Shown: positions 1 through 6,689 of the stretch, one piece after another
How positions within the stretch are numbered: the stretch's first letter is position 1
How the letters are laid out: each line of letters begins with the position of its first letter
Origin: Candidatus Poribacteria bacterium
Lineage (GTDB): Bacteria; Poribacteria; WGA-4E; WGA-3G
Direction: 5' to 3'
Assembly (NCBI GenBank): GCA_009835515.1
Contig: VXXH01000751.1
Coordinates: 1-7,303, forward strand
Length of the DNA: 7,303 nucleotides
Notes under the pieces: generated by a model
Told to the model about the DNA's origin: nothing
The model's input: only the letters and a program-made list of their open reading frames with translations
The model's database searches: none
Made by a program: the position numbers and the translations under genes

Positions 1-80
1 GCTCCTGGGATATCATCAATGCTGACAGTCCACTGGAGCGGAAAAGGTATGGATTCATTGTCGCGAGTTTTCGCGTTCAT
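1..80 (-). CDS. Possible N-terminal fragment of a divergent gene, cut by window edge
   Basis: Reading leftward from an ATG at 80-78, 26 codons stay open to the window edge. The translation begins MNAKTRDNESIPFPLQW and continues TVSIDDIPG. It is a hydrophilic, ordinary-looking N-terminus, but I recognise no family. Against it, the start lies only 5 bases from the transporter ATG on the other strand, with no Shine-Dalgarno sequence and no room for a promoter. The same codons read rightward (3-119, ending in TAA) are also open, and could instead be the C-terminus of an upstream plus-strand gene overlapping the transporter start. The stretch is too short to decide; I lean slightly to the minus-strand reading on residue composition. 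Confidence 0.25.
   Translation of the reverse strand, partial: MNAKTRDNESIPFPLQWTVSIDDIPG
62..75. repeat. Small perfect palindrome CGCGA-GTTT-TCGCG before the transporter start
   Basis: Two 5-bp arms, CGCGA (62-66) and TCGCG (71-75), are separated by GTTT and end 10 bases before the transporter ATG. It could be a small operator half-site pair or an mRNA hairpin masking the start region, which lacks a Shine-Dalgarno sequence. It is short enough to be chance. Confidence 0.25.
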
Positions 81-85
81 CTTAG

Positions 86-1273
86 ATGGAAAAATCAAAA
101 CTGCTTCTCCTGTTCTTAACCCTATTCTTCGTGATGCTCGGGTTTGGCATCATCATTCCGAACCTCGCCTATTACGCTAAAGAGATTGGAGCAACCACCA
201 CTGAAATCGCGATATTAATGTCCATCTATTCCGGGATGCAGCTGCTGTTTGCACCGATCTGGGGTAGGCTATCGGATAAACACGGTAGAAAACCGGCGAT
301 TCTACTTGGATTGCTTGGGAATGCTGTTGCCTTAATCGGTTTCGGGTTGGCAAAGGATTACGTATGGCTTTTCATTGCGCGTAGTGCAGCCGGTATTGCT
401 TCAGCGGCGGTGCTGCCGAGCGTCATGGCTTATGTTGCCGATATAACCACATCAGAGGAACGCGGCAGAGGCATGGGATTAATGGGGGCAGCGATGGGAC
501 TCGGTTTCATTCTCGGACCGGCGATCGGGGGGGTCATGGGCAGCCACGATATGCCGTTCTTTGTCGCTGGAGGTCTATCCCTACTCACCTTTCTCTTCGC
601 GCTTGTTTTACTACCAGAATCCCTCCAGAAAGGTCTCACAGGCGAGGCACTCGAAGATCGGCATGAGTGGATTTCTCCGCGTGAGATATTTCGTCAGACG
701 ACTTTGAAATCGCCGCTCACGCCGCTTTTTTTGGTCGCATTTTTCTCTACCTTCAGTTTTTCAGGGTTGGAGATGACTTTTCCGCTGTTTATCGAAGATA
801 AGTGGGACTATGGAGAGAGAGAGATGGGATGGATGTTCATGATCATGGGTGCAATTGTCGTCCCACTGCAGGGGGGTCTACTCGGCAGATTGATCAACAA
901 ATTTGGAGAGCGACGAATCGTTCTCACCGGATTGCTGCTCAACGCGCTCGGCATGGTGCTATTGCTCGCAGCTTACTCCTTTGCATCGCTGACTTTATAT
1001 TTAACTATCACTGGTATCGGTAATCAGTTGATCCGTCCGACGAACACGTCATGGATTTCCAAGCAGACGCAGATTGGTCAAGGCGCAGCGATCGGTATTA
1101 TGGACGCATTTTTAAGTTTAGGACGCATCTTGGGACCGCTGCTCGGTGGTTGGCTCTATGCAAAAGAGGCATATCCTTACGCAGTGCTGGCTGGCATCTT
1201 GGTCATTGCGACGCTTTGTCTGTATATCCCTTTGCGGCACATTGGGGATGACATCCCACCTGTCTCACATTAG
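86..1273 (+). CDS. MFS efflux transporter, DHA1-type drug:H+ antiporter
   Basis: This is a 395-residue inner-membrane protein with the 12-helix two-bundle layout of the Major Facilitator Superfamily. The loop after helix 2 carries motif A, GRLSDKHGRKP (residues 60-70). The motif B arginine is R99 in RSAAGIASA. Helix 5 has the antiporter motif C, GAAMGLGFILGPAIGG (134-149). The second half repeats a degenerate motif A, GRLINKFGERR (267-277), and a GPLLGG turn (350-355). A hydrophilic central loop lies at about 178-209. Motif C plus this length fits proton-driven export of drugs or small metabolites (TetA/Bmr/MdtG-like); the substrate cannot be read from sequence. The ATG is fixed by an in-frame TAG immediately before it (83-85) and by helix 1 starting at residue 6. 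No Shine-Dalgarno sequence is visible. It converges on the secreted-protein gene with 53 bases between the stops. Confidence 0.93.
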   Translation: MEKSKLLLLFLTLFFVMLGFGIIIPNLAYYAKEIGATTTEIAILMSIYSGMQLLFAPIWGRLSDKHGRKPAILLGLLGNAVALIGFGLAKDYVWLFIARSAAGIASAAVLPSVMAYVADITTSEERGRGMGLMGAAMGLGFILGPAIGGVMGSHDMPFFVAGGLSLLTFLFALVLLPESLQKGLTGEALEDRHEWISPREIFRQTTLKSPLTPLFLVAFFSTFSFSGLEMTFPLFIEDKWDYGEREMGWMFMIMGAIVVPLQGGLLGRLINKFGERRIVLTGLLLNALGMVLLLAAYSFASLTLYLTITGIGNQLIRPTNTSWISKQTQIGQGAAIGIMDAFLSLGRILGPLLGGWLYAKEAYPYAVLAGILVIATLCLYIPLRHIGDDIPPVSH

Positions 1274-1279
1274 TCGTAT

Positions 1280-1300
1280 GAGAATAAAGTCAGAATTCTC
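1280..1300. terminator. Weak hairpin between convergent genes
   Basis: GAGAAT (1280-1285) and ATTCTC (1295-1300) can form a 6-bp stem with a 9-base loop in the gap between two convergent genes, where a shared terminator would be expected. The stem is A+T-rich and has no T-run on either side, so it is at best a poor intrinsic terminator. Nothing better is seen in 1274-1326. Confidence 0.2.
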
Positions 1301-1326
1301 CTTGCAACAAAGATTAACAATACCCT

Positions 1327-4300
1327 CTACTTTACTGTATGACCGCTCAACGGTGGTAAATGATGTTCTACGCGCCGTGTGTTGTACTCAAGCCGATACC
1401 GTCGATGCGCTGCGTCATTTGGATAATGCTCAGTTTCAGGATACGGATAGGCGGACATCCCATGAAACGGGAGCGGTTCAACCGTCTGTGATGTGAGCGT
1501 ATTGATGTCGCCGTCTTTGTCCCAACCGTCGCTATAGAGGATAAAATCTCGTACCCATCCTGATTTCACTTCCGGGAGGCGTGCGGCATCAAATTCCACT
1601 GTGATTTCATCTCCCGCGTTGAGGATAACATACATATCATCGACCTCTTGTAATAAGGGGTTGACATCGCCGTAGCGGGTGTAATAACCTGCGAGGTCAC
1701 GCCATTGTGCGTCTGTTGTCACTTTTTGGTAATCAAACAGATGCGGTGCGTGCGGGTTCGGACGATACATTTCGGAGAAACCGCGATAATGCAAATCCGC
1801 GCTATCCGGGTTCAACGTTGTCATCTCTATCGGTACGTCTTGTGTTCCGACAGTGAAAAACGCTGCGTCCCAATAAATCTGCATATCGGTCTCAACGCGA
1901 ACGTGTCGGTCGTCCGACAGAAATTTGCCTGTCAGATCAACGGTAATCGTCTTGTTTTTCCCTGCTGGCAATCCAATCATATCAATAACGGTCTTCCATT
2001 GTCCTGTTTCATCTTTTACAGAAACTGAAGGAAAACTGGGATTAATTCTGGGATTTTGAAACAGAGCGACGTTGATGCTGGTATCCGTTGGGAAGATCCA
2101 GCCACTAAGGAATAGCGTCACAGGTGTGTCATTGGGGACATTTCCGAGGTCAAGGACGATCGCGTGCGGTTCAACAACGCCTTGGTAGGGCCCAGGCGCG
2201 TGTTCAACGGCGTAGTGGTAATCAAACATTCTTAAGGCATTGGCGACATCTTCACCGTGATGGTTGACTGCAGATTTCGGGTGCAGCTTCTCTTTGACCC
2301 CGTAAACCTTGAATTCTGCAAACGGTGGTGGTGTGTACTGCTCGTTTACGAAGATGTCGGTACCTGCTGGGTGATCGACAGCTATGAGTTTCACTTCGTC
2401 AAAATAGGCGGTTTCCCATAACTCTTCTGTAATTTGAATAGAGTACCTACCAGATTTTGGTTTTATCTGTGTTCTCGGAATCTTCACGAAATCCTTCGTT
2501 TCATCGGGTGCGACGAATCCCATTGAGGTGACGAGTCCTAACGGCGCACGCCAGAGCAGGTCGGTGACGAATTGATACTTTTCGCCATCATAAACATATA
2601 GAAACGGACAGGAACCTTTCAGTATCTGTTTCTCCAGAATTCGTTGTCTCGCCTGCGGTTCAATGACGTTCTGCGGCACGCCGTTCGTCCAGACAACACG
2701 CACAACATCTGCCGCGTTGAACGCGCCTAACCCGAAATGGGAGACCTGTTCGGATACATATTGCAGTTGGTAGAGATCCCCAACTTTCACCTCCAGTTTC
2801 GAGCCGATACCGTCTCTATTCACTTTGTTGTTCCCCGTAGTGATACCTTCCAACCGGACCTGTATATAGTTATTTCGGTTGCCACCGTTGTTCTGCAATG
2901 CGCGGAGTTGTCCTTCGCCATTGATAAAAAAGAGGTCGAGATCGCCGTCGTTGTCGTAATCTCCGACGGCTCCAGCGGTTGCGTTCTGGAGGGTTGCCCC
3001 ATCTCTTGATGTAATATTTTTTATTAAAGGGTAGGGTTCCATAAACTGTCCAGCCCCATCGTTTCGGAACAGAAACATCCCATCTTTGCCACTCACCCAG
3101 AGGTCAACAAACCCATCGTTGTCGTAATCTATGTTTTTCAATAGATCGGGGGACAGATCACGTACACCCGCCTCTAAGCGCGGGTCGTCCTTGAAACTTC
3201 CATCGCCTCTATTGCGGTAAAGGTGGATCCGATCTGCTGTCGATAAAAAAATATCAACGTCTCCGTCGTTATCATAATCACCGATGGCTGCTGCAGTATA
3301 ATGCATATTTTGTGGAATCCCAGTATTGTCGGAAACCGCGCGGAGTTTCCCTTGGCGGAGGTTATCGTAGAGGGTGCATCCAGTTTTGCGGTGTGTAACA
3401 AAGATGTCTATGTCGCCGTCGTCATCAAAATCAGCAGGTAGTATTTCGGCGGGCATCTGTTGTGCTTCAACGGTTTTTACAAAAGTCTGTTTGCTAACAT
3501 CGGTGAACGTCTCATTACCGTTATTCTGATGCATTGTGATACTGGTTTGCCCTGAAAAGATATCCAGATCACCATCGTGATCAAAATCAATAGGGAGTAG
3601 GACACCAATTAAGTCTTCTGTCTGTTTATGTTGGACAATGGGAGTTACTACCCATTTCCCGTCACCGTCTATTCGGAGGCGTGTTATCCCGTTGAAAGTT
3701 TGCAATAGAAAATCTTGTGTGCCATCTTTACCAATATCTGCGTAAGCGACGGTGTTTGGATTTAAAGAAGTCTGTTCCACTACTTCTTGAAATTGTTGGA
3801 TAGGTGAGAAATGTCCATCGGTATTCCGATAGAGTGTTCCCATCGGTGTTGTATACAGATCAAGGTTGCCATCACTATCATAATCAATCAGCGAAATACT
3901 TCCGACACTCGTATGTAAACTTCCCACATCAGTAAGTCCAAGTGCCTCGGTGACATCCACAAATTCCACCACAATCGGTGGACTCTGTTTAGCGACGATT
4001 CGCTCTCTAAATCCTGGACTGAACGTTTCTATCGGATGCCCAAGGATGTCGGTTACCAATTCACCGATGCCTTGCTGGTAGCGCGGACTGGCTCGGTGCA
4101 AATTCTCAAAAATTCGGATATTACGCGTTGCGAGTTTTAGGTCCTTTTGTTCTATCGCTTCTATCCCTTGTGTGAGGTATGCGAGTTTTTCTGCATCGGT
4201 ATCGCCTAAAAGGAGCATCAATTCCTGACAGAGGTCTCCAGCGGCTTCAAGTTGCTCTTGTGCTAATAATCCGAGTGTCAACTTCATCAACACAACGATA

Positions 4301-4845
4301 TTCACAGGCGATCGATAATGAAGTGCTTGTAGATGTCGAACTGCTTCCTGTTGTGCTTCTGGGTCGTTTCGTTGTCCAATATAGTGGCGGACGAGTTTGT
4401 AGCGAAACTCCAATTCATCGGGTGCTAACCGGACGGCTTCCTTCATTGCCTCTACTGCTAAATCGCTTTTCTGCTGCAGCTGATAGACCTCGGATAAGAT
4501 GAAGTGTAACTGGCTATCCATCGGTGAAACAGCGATGCCACGCTTTACCGATGCTTCGGCAGCATCTGCCTGCTGTAAGCGTAGATGTGCAACAGCGAGG
4601 TTACCATAGCCGATTGCTTCGTCAGGCAGCAGTTCGATAAGTGCGGTAAACGCTTCGACTGCCTTTGAAGGCTGCGATTCTTCGAGATATGCCAACCCTA
4701 AATTTTGGTGTCGGATGGCTGTTTCAATGATCTGGGCACTGTTCATCTCTTGCGCGTCTGTTGTTGAGACGGTAAAGCTCCATACCAACAACAGCGCACA
4801 TATCAAGCATTTTCCTATAGTAGGAGACGTGAATCTTGGTATCAT
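1327..4845 (-). CDS. Secreted TPR / VCBS (FG-GAP) repeat / ASPIC-UnbV protein
   Basis: This is a 1172-residue exported protein. Residues 1-31 look like a Sec signal peptide: R4/K12, hydrophobic core about 13-26, likely cleavage after TDA at 31. Five TPR-like helical pairs follow (about 43-76, 77-110, 111-144, 145-180, 181-214), giving a protein-binding scaffold. Seven propeller-type repeats carry Dx[DG]xDGxxD calcium loops at 321-329, 370-378, 420-428, 472-480, 523-531, 573-581 and 629-637. The second (DIGKDGTQD) lacks the usual Asp at position three. Residues about 660-730 match ASPIC/UnbV (NRDGIGSKLEVKVG, VSHFGLGAF). Residues about 742-1172 are a further region with a DKDGD loop (1110-1113 area) and a YPYP..EHYP segment; I recall similar tails in CRTAC1-like proteins. 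The ligand is unknown; a surface or periplasmic binding role is inferred. The ATG overlaps the upstream TGA, and AGAGGGA lies just before it. Several calcium loops share near-identical DNA, including a 15-base exact repeat at 2948-2962 and 3116-3130. Confidence 0.9.
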   Translation of the reverse strand: MIPRFTSPTIGKCLICALLLVWSFTVSTTDAQEMNSAQIIETAIRHQNLGLAYLEESQPSKAVEAFTALIELLPDEAIGYGNLAVAHLRLQQADAAEASVKRGIAVSPMDSQLHFILSEVYQLQQKSDLAVEAMKEAVRLAPDELEFRYKLVRHYIGQRNDPEAQQEAVRHLQALHYRSPVNIVVLMKLTLGLLAQEQLEAAGDLCQELMLLLGDTDAEKLAYLTQGIEAIEQKDLKLATRNIRIFENLHRASPRYQQGIGELVTDILGHPIETFSPGFRERIVAKQSPPIVVEFVDVTEALGLTDVGSLHTSVGSISLIDYDSDGNLDLYTTPMGTLYRNTDGHFSPIQQFQEVVEQTSLNPNTVAYADIGKDGTQDFLLQTFNGITRLRIDGDGKWVVTPIVQHKQTEDLIGVLLPIDFDHDGDLDIFSGQTSITMHQNNGNETFTDVSKQTFVKTVEAQQMPAEILPADFDDDGDIDIFVTHRKTGCTLYDNLRQGKLRAVSDNTGIPQNMHYTAAAIGDYDNDGDVDIFLSTADRIHLYRNRGDGSFKDDPRLEAGVRDLSPDLLKNIDYDNDGFVDLWVSGKDGMFLFRNDGAGQFMEPYPLIKNITSRDGATLQNATAGAVGDYDNDGDLDLFFINGEGQLRALQNNGGNRNNYIQVRLEGITTGNNKVNRDGIGSKLEVKVGDLYQLQYVSEQVSHFGLGAFNAADVVRVVWTNGVPQNVIEPQARQRILEKQILKGSCPFLYVYDGEKYQFVTDLLWRAPLGLVTSMGFVAPDETKDFVKIPRTQIKPKSGRYSIQITEELWETAYFDEVKLIAVDHPAGTDIFVNEQYTPPPFAEFKVYGVKEKLHPKSAVNHHGEDVANALRMFDYHYAVEHAPGPYQGVVEPHAIVLDLGNVPNDTPVTLFLSGWIFPTDTSINVALFQNPRINPSFPSVSVKDETGQWKTVIDMIGLPAGKNKTITVDLTGKFLSDDRHVRVETDMQIYWDAAFFTVGTQDVPIEMTTLNPDSADLHYRGFSEMYRPNPHAPHLFDYQKVTTDAQWRDLAGYYTRYGDVNPLLQEVDDMYVILNAGDEITVEFDAARLPEVKSGWVRDFILYSDGWDKDGDINTLTSQTVEPLPFHGMSAYPYPETEHYPNDAAHRRYRLEYNTRRVEHHLPPLSGHTVK

Positions 4846-5105
4846 GCGCTTCCCTCTTTCTGAATATCTTCTGCGGCTTCCTTAATTGCCTGTCGTATGG
4901 TGTTCCGCCTGAGCGTAAGTGAATCCTCAAGTTGTTTAAGGTGAAGCAACCACGACTCCTTAGAGTCGCCTTCCTCTGTCCCAAACCCGTCTGTCATCGC
5001 GAGTCGAATATATTTCAGGCGCTCTGTCTGTAGGACCTTCATCTGAGTGTCGTAGTCTTCAACGCCGGATTCTAAGAGCGTAATCAGTTCACGTATTTTT
5101 TCCAA
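4842..5105 (-). CDS. Small helical hypothetical protein, TTG start, coupled to the secreted protein
   Basis: This 87-residue protein belongs to no family I recognise. It is strongly charged and predicted almost wholly helical. One amphipathic segment spans about 2-35 (MEKIRELITLLESGVEDYD onward). A second spans about 50-85 (KESWLLHLKQLEDSLTLRR onward). They are separated by a Gly/Glu-rich turn, DGFGTEEGD, at about 39-47, which suggests a helical hairpin or short coiled coil. There is no signal peptide or membrane segment, so it is probably cytoplasmic. The start is TTG, chosen because AAAAGGAG lies 7 bases upstream; the next in-frame Met is residue 22. Its TGA overlaps the ATG of the secreted protein (ATGA), implying one mRNA and translational coupling. 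It may help regulate or target its partner, but that is only context. Confidence 0.75.
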   Translation of the reverse strand: MEKIRELITLLESGVEDYDTQMKVLQTERLKYIRLAMTDGFGTEEGDSKESWLLHLKQLEDSLTLRRNTIRQAIKEAAEDIQKEGSA

Positions 5106-5112
5106 TGTGTGT

Positions 5113-5120
5113 CTCCTTTT
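5113..5120 (-). promoter_or_regulatory. Shine-Dalgarno AAAAGGAG that fixes a TTG start
   Basis: Read on the minus strand, AAAAGGAG is followed by a 7-base spacer (acacaca) and then TTG at 5105-5103. No ATG or GTG lies at a suitable distance in that frame, so this strong site is the reason for accepting the rare start codon. Confidence 0.75.
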
Positions 5121-5165
5121 AAGTTGTATTTTCGTAGCTGGTATATCAAGGCGAGAGATAAAAAT

Positions 5166-5194
5166 AGTTTACCCGATTTTGCCTTTGGAATCAA
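5166..5194 (-). promoter_or_regulatory. Candidate promoter for the leftward two-gene operon
   Basis: On the minus strand, TTGATT (5194-5189) and TAAACT (5171-5166) are separated by exactly 17 bases. Each hexamer matches 4 of 6 sigma-70 consensus positions. Transcription would start near 5160, leaving a leader of about 55 bases before the TTG start. It is plausible by spacing and position, but the -10 is weak. Confidence 0.35.
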
Positions 5195-5208
5195 ATGAAA
5201 ATTGGGTG

Positions 5209-5236
5209 CAAATCTCAACTGATAGATTGATATTTG
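5209..5236. repeat. Imperfect inverted repeat between divergent promoters, possible operator
   Basis: CAAATCTCAA (5209-5218) and TTGATATTTG (5227-5236) pair at 9 of 10 positions around an 8-base centre. The 28-base site lies between the two candidate promoters, where a dimeric repressor or activator could act on either direction. No regulator gene is encoded in the window, and the A+T-rich context raises the chance of coincidence. Confidence 0.3.
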
Positions 5237-5269
5237 TGATTTATAACCTCTCTACAACTTAGGTTTTCG

Positions 5270-5298
5270 TTGCGTTTTCGTGTGAAAAAATGTATAAT
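5270..5298 (+). promoter_or_regulatory. Sigma-70-type promoter for the ATPase-PIN genes
   Basis: A perfect -10 TATAAT (5293-5298) lies 17 bases downstream of TTGCGT (5270-5275), which keeps the TTG of the -35 box. The start of transcription would fall near 5305, giving a very short leader of about 17 bases before the ATG at 5322. This predicts constitutive expression unless a factor acts upstream. Confidence 0.65.
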
Positions 5299-5309
5299 AG
5301 GATTAACAT

Positions 5310-5314
5310 GGAGG
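5310..5314 (+). promoter_or_regulatory. Shine-Dalgarno GGAGG of the ATPase gene
   Basis: GGAGG is followed by 7 bases and then ATG at 5322, ideal spacing that supports this start. The encoded MITHIRVKNFKSW is also the expected beginning for this ATPase family. Confidence 0.75.
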
Positions 5315-5321
5315 CGCGGAA

Positions 5322-6650
5322 ATGATTACACACATACGGGTGAAAAATTTCAAATCTTGGCAAGATAGTGGTGGGGTGGAACTTGCACCGTTGACAGGAT
5401 TTTTCGGGACCAATAGTTCTGGCAAAAGTAGCTTGTTGCAGATGTTGCTATCGCTCAAGCAGACTGTTGGTAGGAATGAGGTTCTTTTCTTCGGAGACGA
5501 AAAATCTCTTGTCAATCTTGGTAATTTTCAAGAGGTAATTCATGGGCATGAAGTACGTAATGAACTGTACTTAGGTCTGAATTGCAGGCTCAGCCACACT
5601 GTTCCTTATGATTTTGTTGTTACTACCCAGGGGCAAATGCTCAATTTTTCTTTTAGCACTGTTATCCGAGAAGTCGAGGGAAATCAGGTTATTAAAGATT
5701 TTCGATACAATAGTTTAACTAGTCGTGTGAGAGTCGTTTGGGAAGATAATAATCTTTTTGTTAACAATCAAAACTCAGTACCGATCCAGGTACAAAACTG
5801 TTATGGTCTATCATCATCCGAAAATGCTGATGTTCCAGAAGTTCTAACCGGATTTATATCTGTGTTTGAAGAACTATTTTCTCACGTCTACTACCTTGGT
5901 CCAACCCGCATCCATCCACAGCGCCACTATCATTGGAATGATAAAGATCCAACGGATGTAGGACTGTGGGGTGATAAGGTCATTGACGCGCTTCTCTGTG
6001 CGCACATGCGTCGTGTGAAAATCGCTAAGAAAGGAGAAGCAGTAACGATTGAGGATCGGGTATCCGAGTGGCTCCGAGAGTTGGACTTGGCCTACTCATT
6101 TTCACTTGAGCCAGTTGGTGCTTTGAAGGATGACAACTATGAGGTTCGGATTCAAAAAAATGCCACGAGTCCGGCAGTAACATTGGCTGATATAGGATAC
6201 GGATTAGCTGATGTGTTGCCTATGTTGGTTCTCTGTTACTATACGCCAGAGGGTTCAACCCTGATTCTGGAACAGCCGGGCATTCATCTCCATCCGAAAG
6301 CACAAGCTGATCTGGCTGATCTACTGATAGAGGTTATCACTGAACGCAACCTCCAGATTCTAATAGAGAGCCATAGCGAACACCTCCTAAATCGGTTGCA
6401 GCGACGTGTTGCAGAGGAAAAGATCGCTGCCGACCAGACTGCCCTCTATTTTTGTCGGTATATCGATGGTGCTTCTAAAATTGACAGGTTAGAAATGGAT
6501 GAATTCGGCAATATTGCGAACTGGCCCGAAAACTTTTTTGGGGACGAAATGGGAGACCTGTTTGCGATGACAGAAGCACAAAGAGAACGTGAAAAAAGAG
6601 AGACAGGATTAATAGAAGGTCCCACTATTGCGCCAAGCACAAGCAAATGA
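5322..6650 (+). CDS. ABC/OLD-like AAA ATPase with DUF3696-type C-terminus
   Basis: This is a 442-residue cytoplasmic ATPase of the SMC/RecF/OLD-like class. The N-terminus ITHIRVKNFKSW leads into a Walker A P-loop, GTNSSGKSSL (29-38). YLGPTRIHPQRHY (191-203) is the conserved segment seen in AAA_15/AAA_21 proteins. The signature-like region is DIGYGLADVLPML (290-302). Walker B is TLILEQPGIHLHP (313-325), and the switch is LIESHSEHLLNRL (347-359). The C-terminus (about 375-425), with EMDEFGNIANWPENFFGDEMGD, resembles DUF3696 (COG4938 group). There is no TOPRIM nuclease domain as in OLD or GajA, so any nuclease activity must come from a partner. The obvious one is the PIN gene 39 bases downstream. 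Two Walker B positions differ from the common EEPE: Q318 replaces the usual catalytic Glu, and G320 replaces the last Glu. Probable role: ATP-dependent sensor or regulator of the effector. The defence role is inferred. Confidence 0.88.
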   Translation: MITHIRVKNFKSWQDSGGVELAPLTGFFGTNSSGKSSLLQMLLSLKQTVGRNEVLFFGDEKSLVNLGNFQEVIHGHEVRNELYLGLNCRLSHTVPYDFVVTTQGQMLNFSFSTVIREVEGNQVIKDFRYNSLTSRVRVVWEDNNLFVNNQNSVPIQVQNCYGLSSSENADVPEVLTGFISVFEELFSHVYYLGPTRIHPQRHYHWNDKDPTDVGLWGDKVIDALLCAHMRRVKIAKKGEAVTIEDRVSEWLRELDLAYSFSLEPVGALKDDNYEVRIQKNATSPAVTLADIGYGLADVLPMLVLCYYTPEGSTLILEQPGIHLHPKAQADLADLLIEVITERNLQILIESHSEHLLNRLQRRVAEEKIAADQTALYFCRYIDGASKIDRLEMDEFGNIANWPENFFGDEMGDLFAMTEAQREREKRETGLIEGPTIAPSTSK

Positions 6651-6680
6651 CAAAGATACAGCAAAACGTCAAGAAAAAGC

Positions 6681-6685
6681 GGAGG
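6681..6685 (+). promoter_or_regulatory. Shine-Dalgarno GGAGG of the PIN gene, closely spaced
   Basis: GGAGG is followed by only 4 bases before ATG at 6690. The spacing is short, but the site shows that the second gene has its own initiation signal rather than relying only on coupling to the ATPase. Confidence 0.6.
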
Positions 6686-6689
6686 GTTA

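Noticed and set aside
1280..1300. Strong bidirectional terminator between the convergent genes
   Set aside because: The stem is only 6 bp, rich in A+T, and no T-run follows on either strand; kept only as a weak feature.
2948..3275. Tandem DNA repeat or CRISPR-like array within the secreted-protein gene
   Set aside because: The recurring gtcgttgtcgtaatc-type words are the codons of calcium loops in successive propeller repeats; spacing follows the protein repeat and the intervals are coding.
4179..4502. Plus-strand open frame of 107 codons antisense to the secreted-protein gene
   Set aside because: It lies entirely opposite the TPR-coding region, has no ribosome binding site, and its product lacks recognisable features; it is a by-product of codon bias in the real gene.
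5322..6650. Full OLD-family nuclease (ATPase plus TOPRIM) like GajA
   Set aside because: The chain ends soon after the switch histidine with a DUF3696-type segment; there is no TOPRIM-like acidic motif after it and the length is too short.
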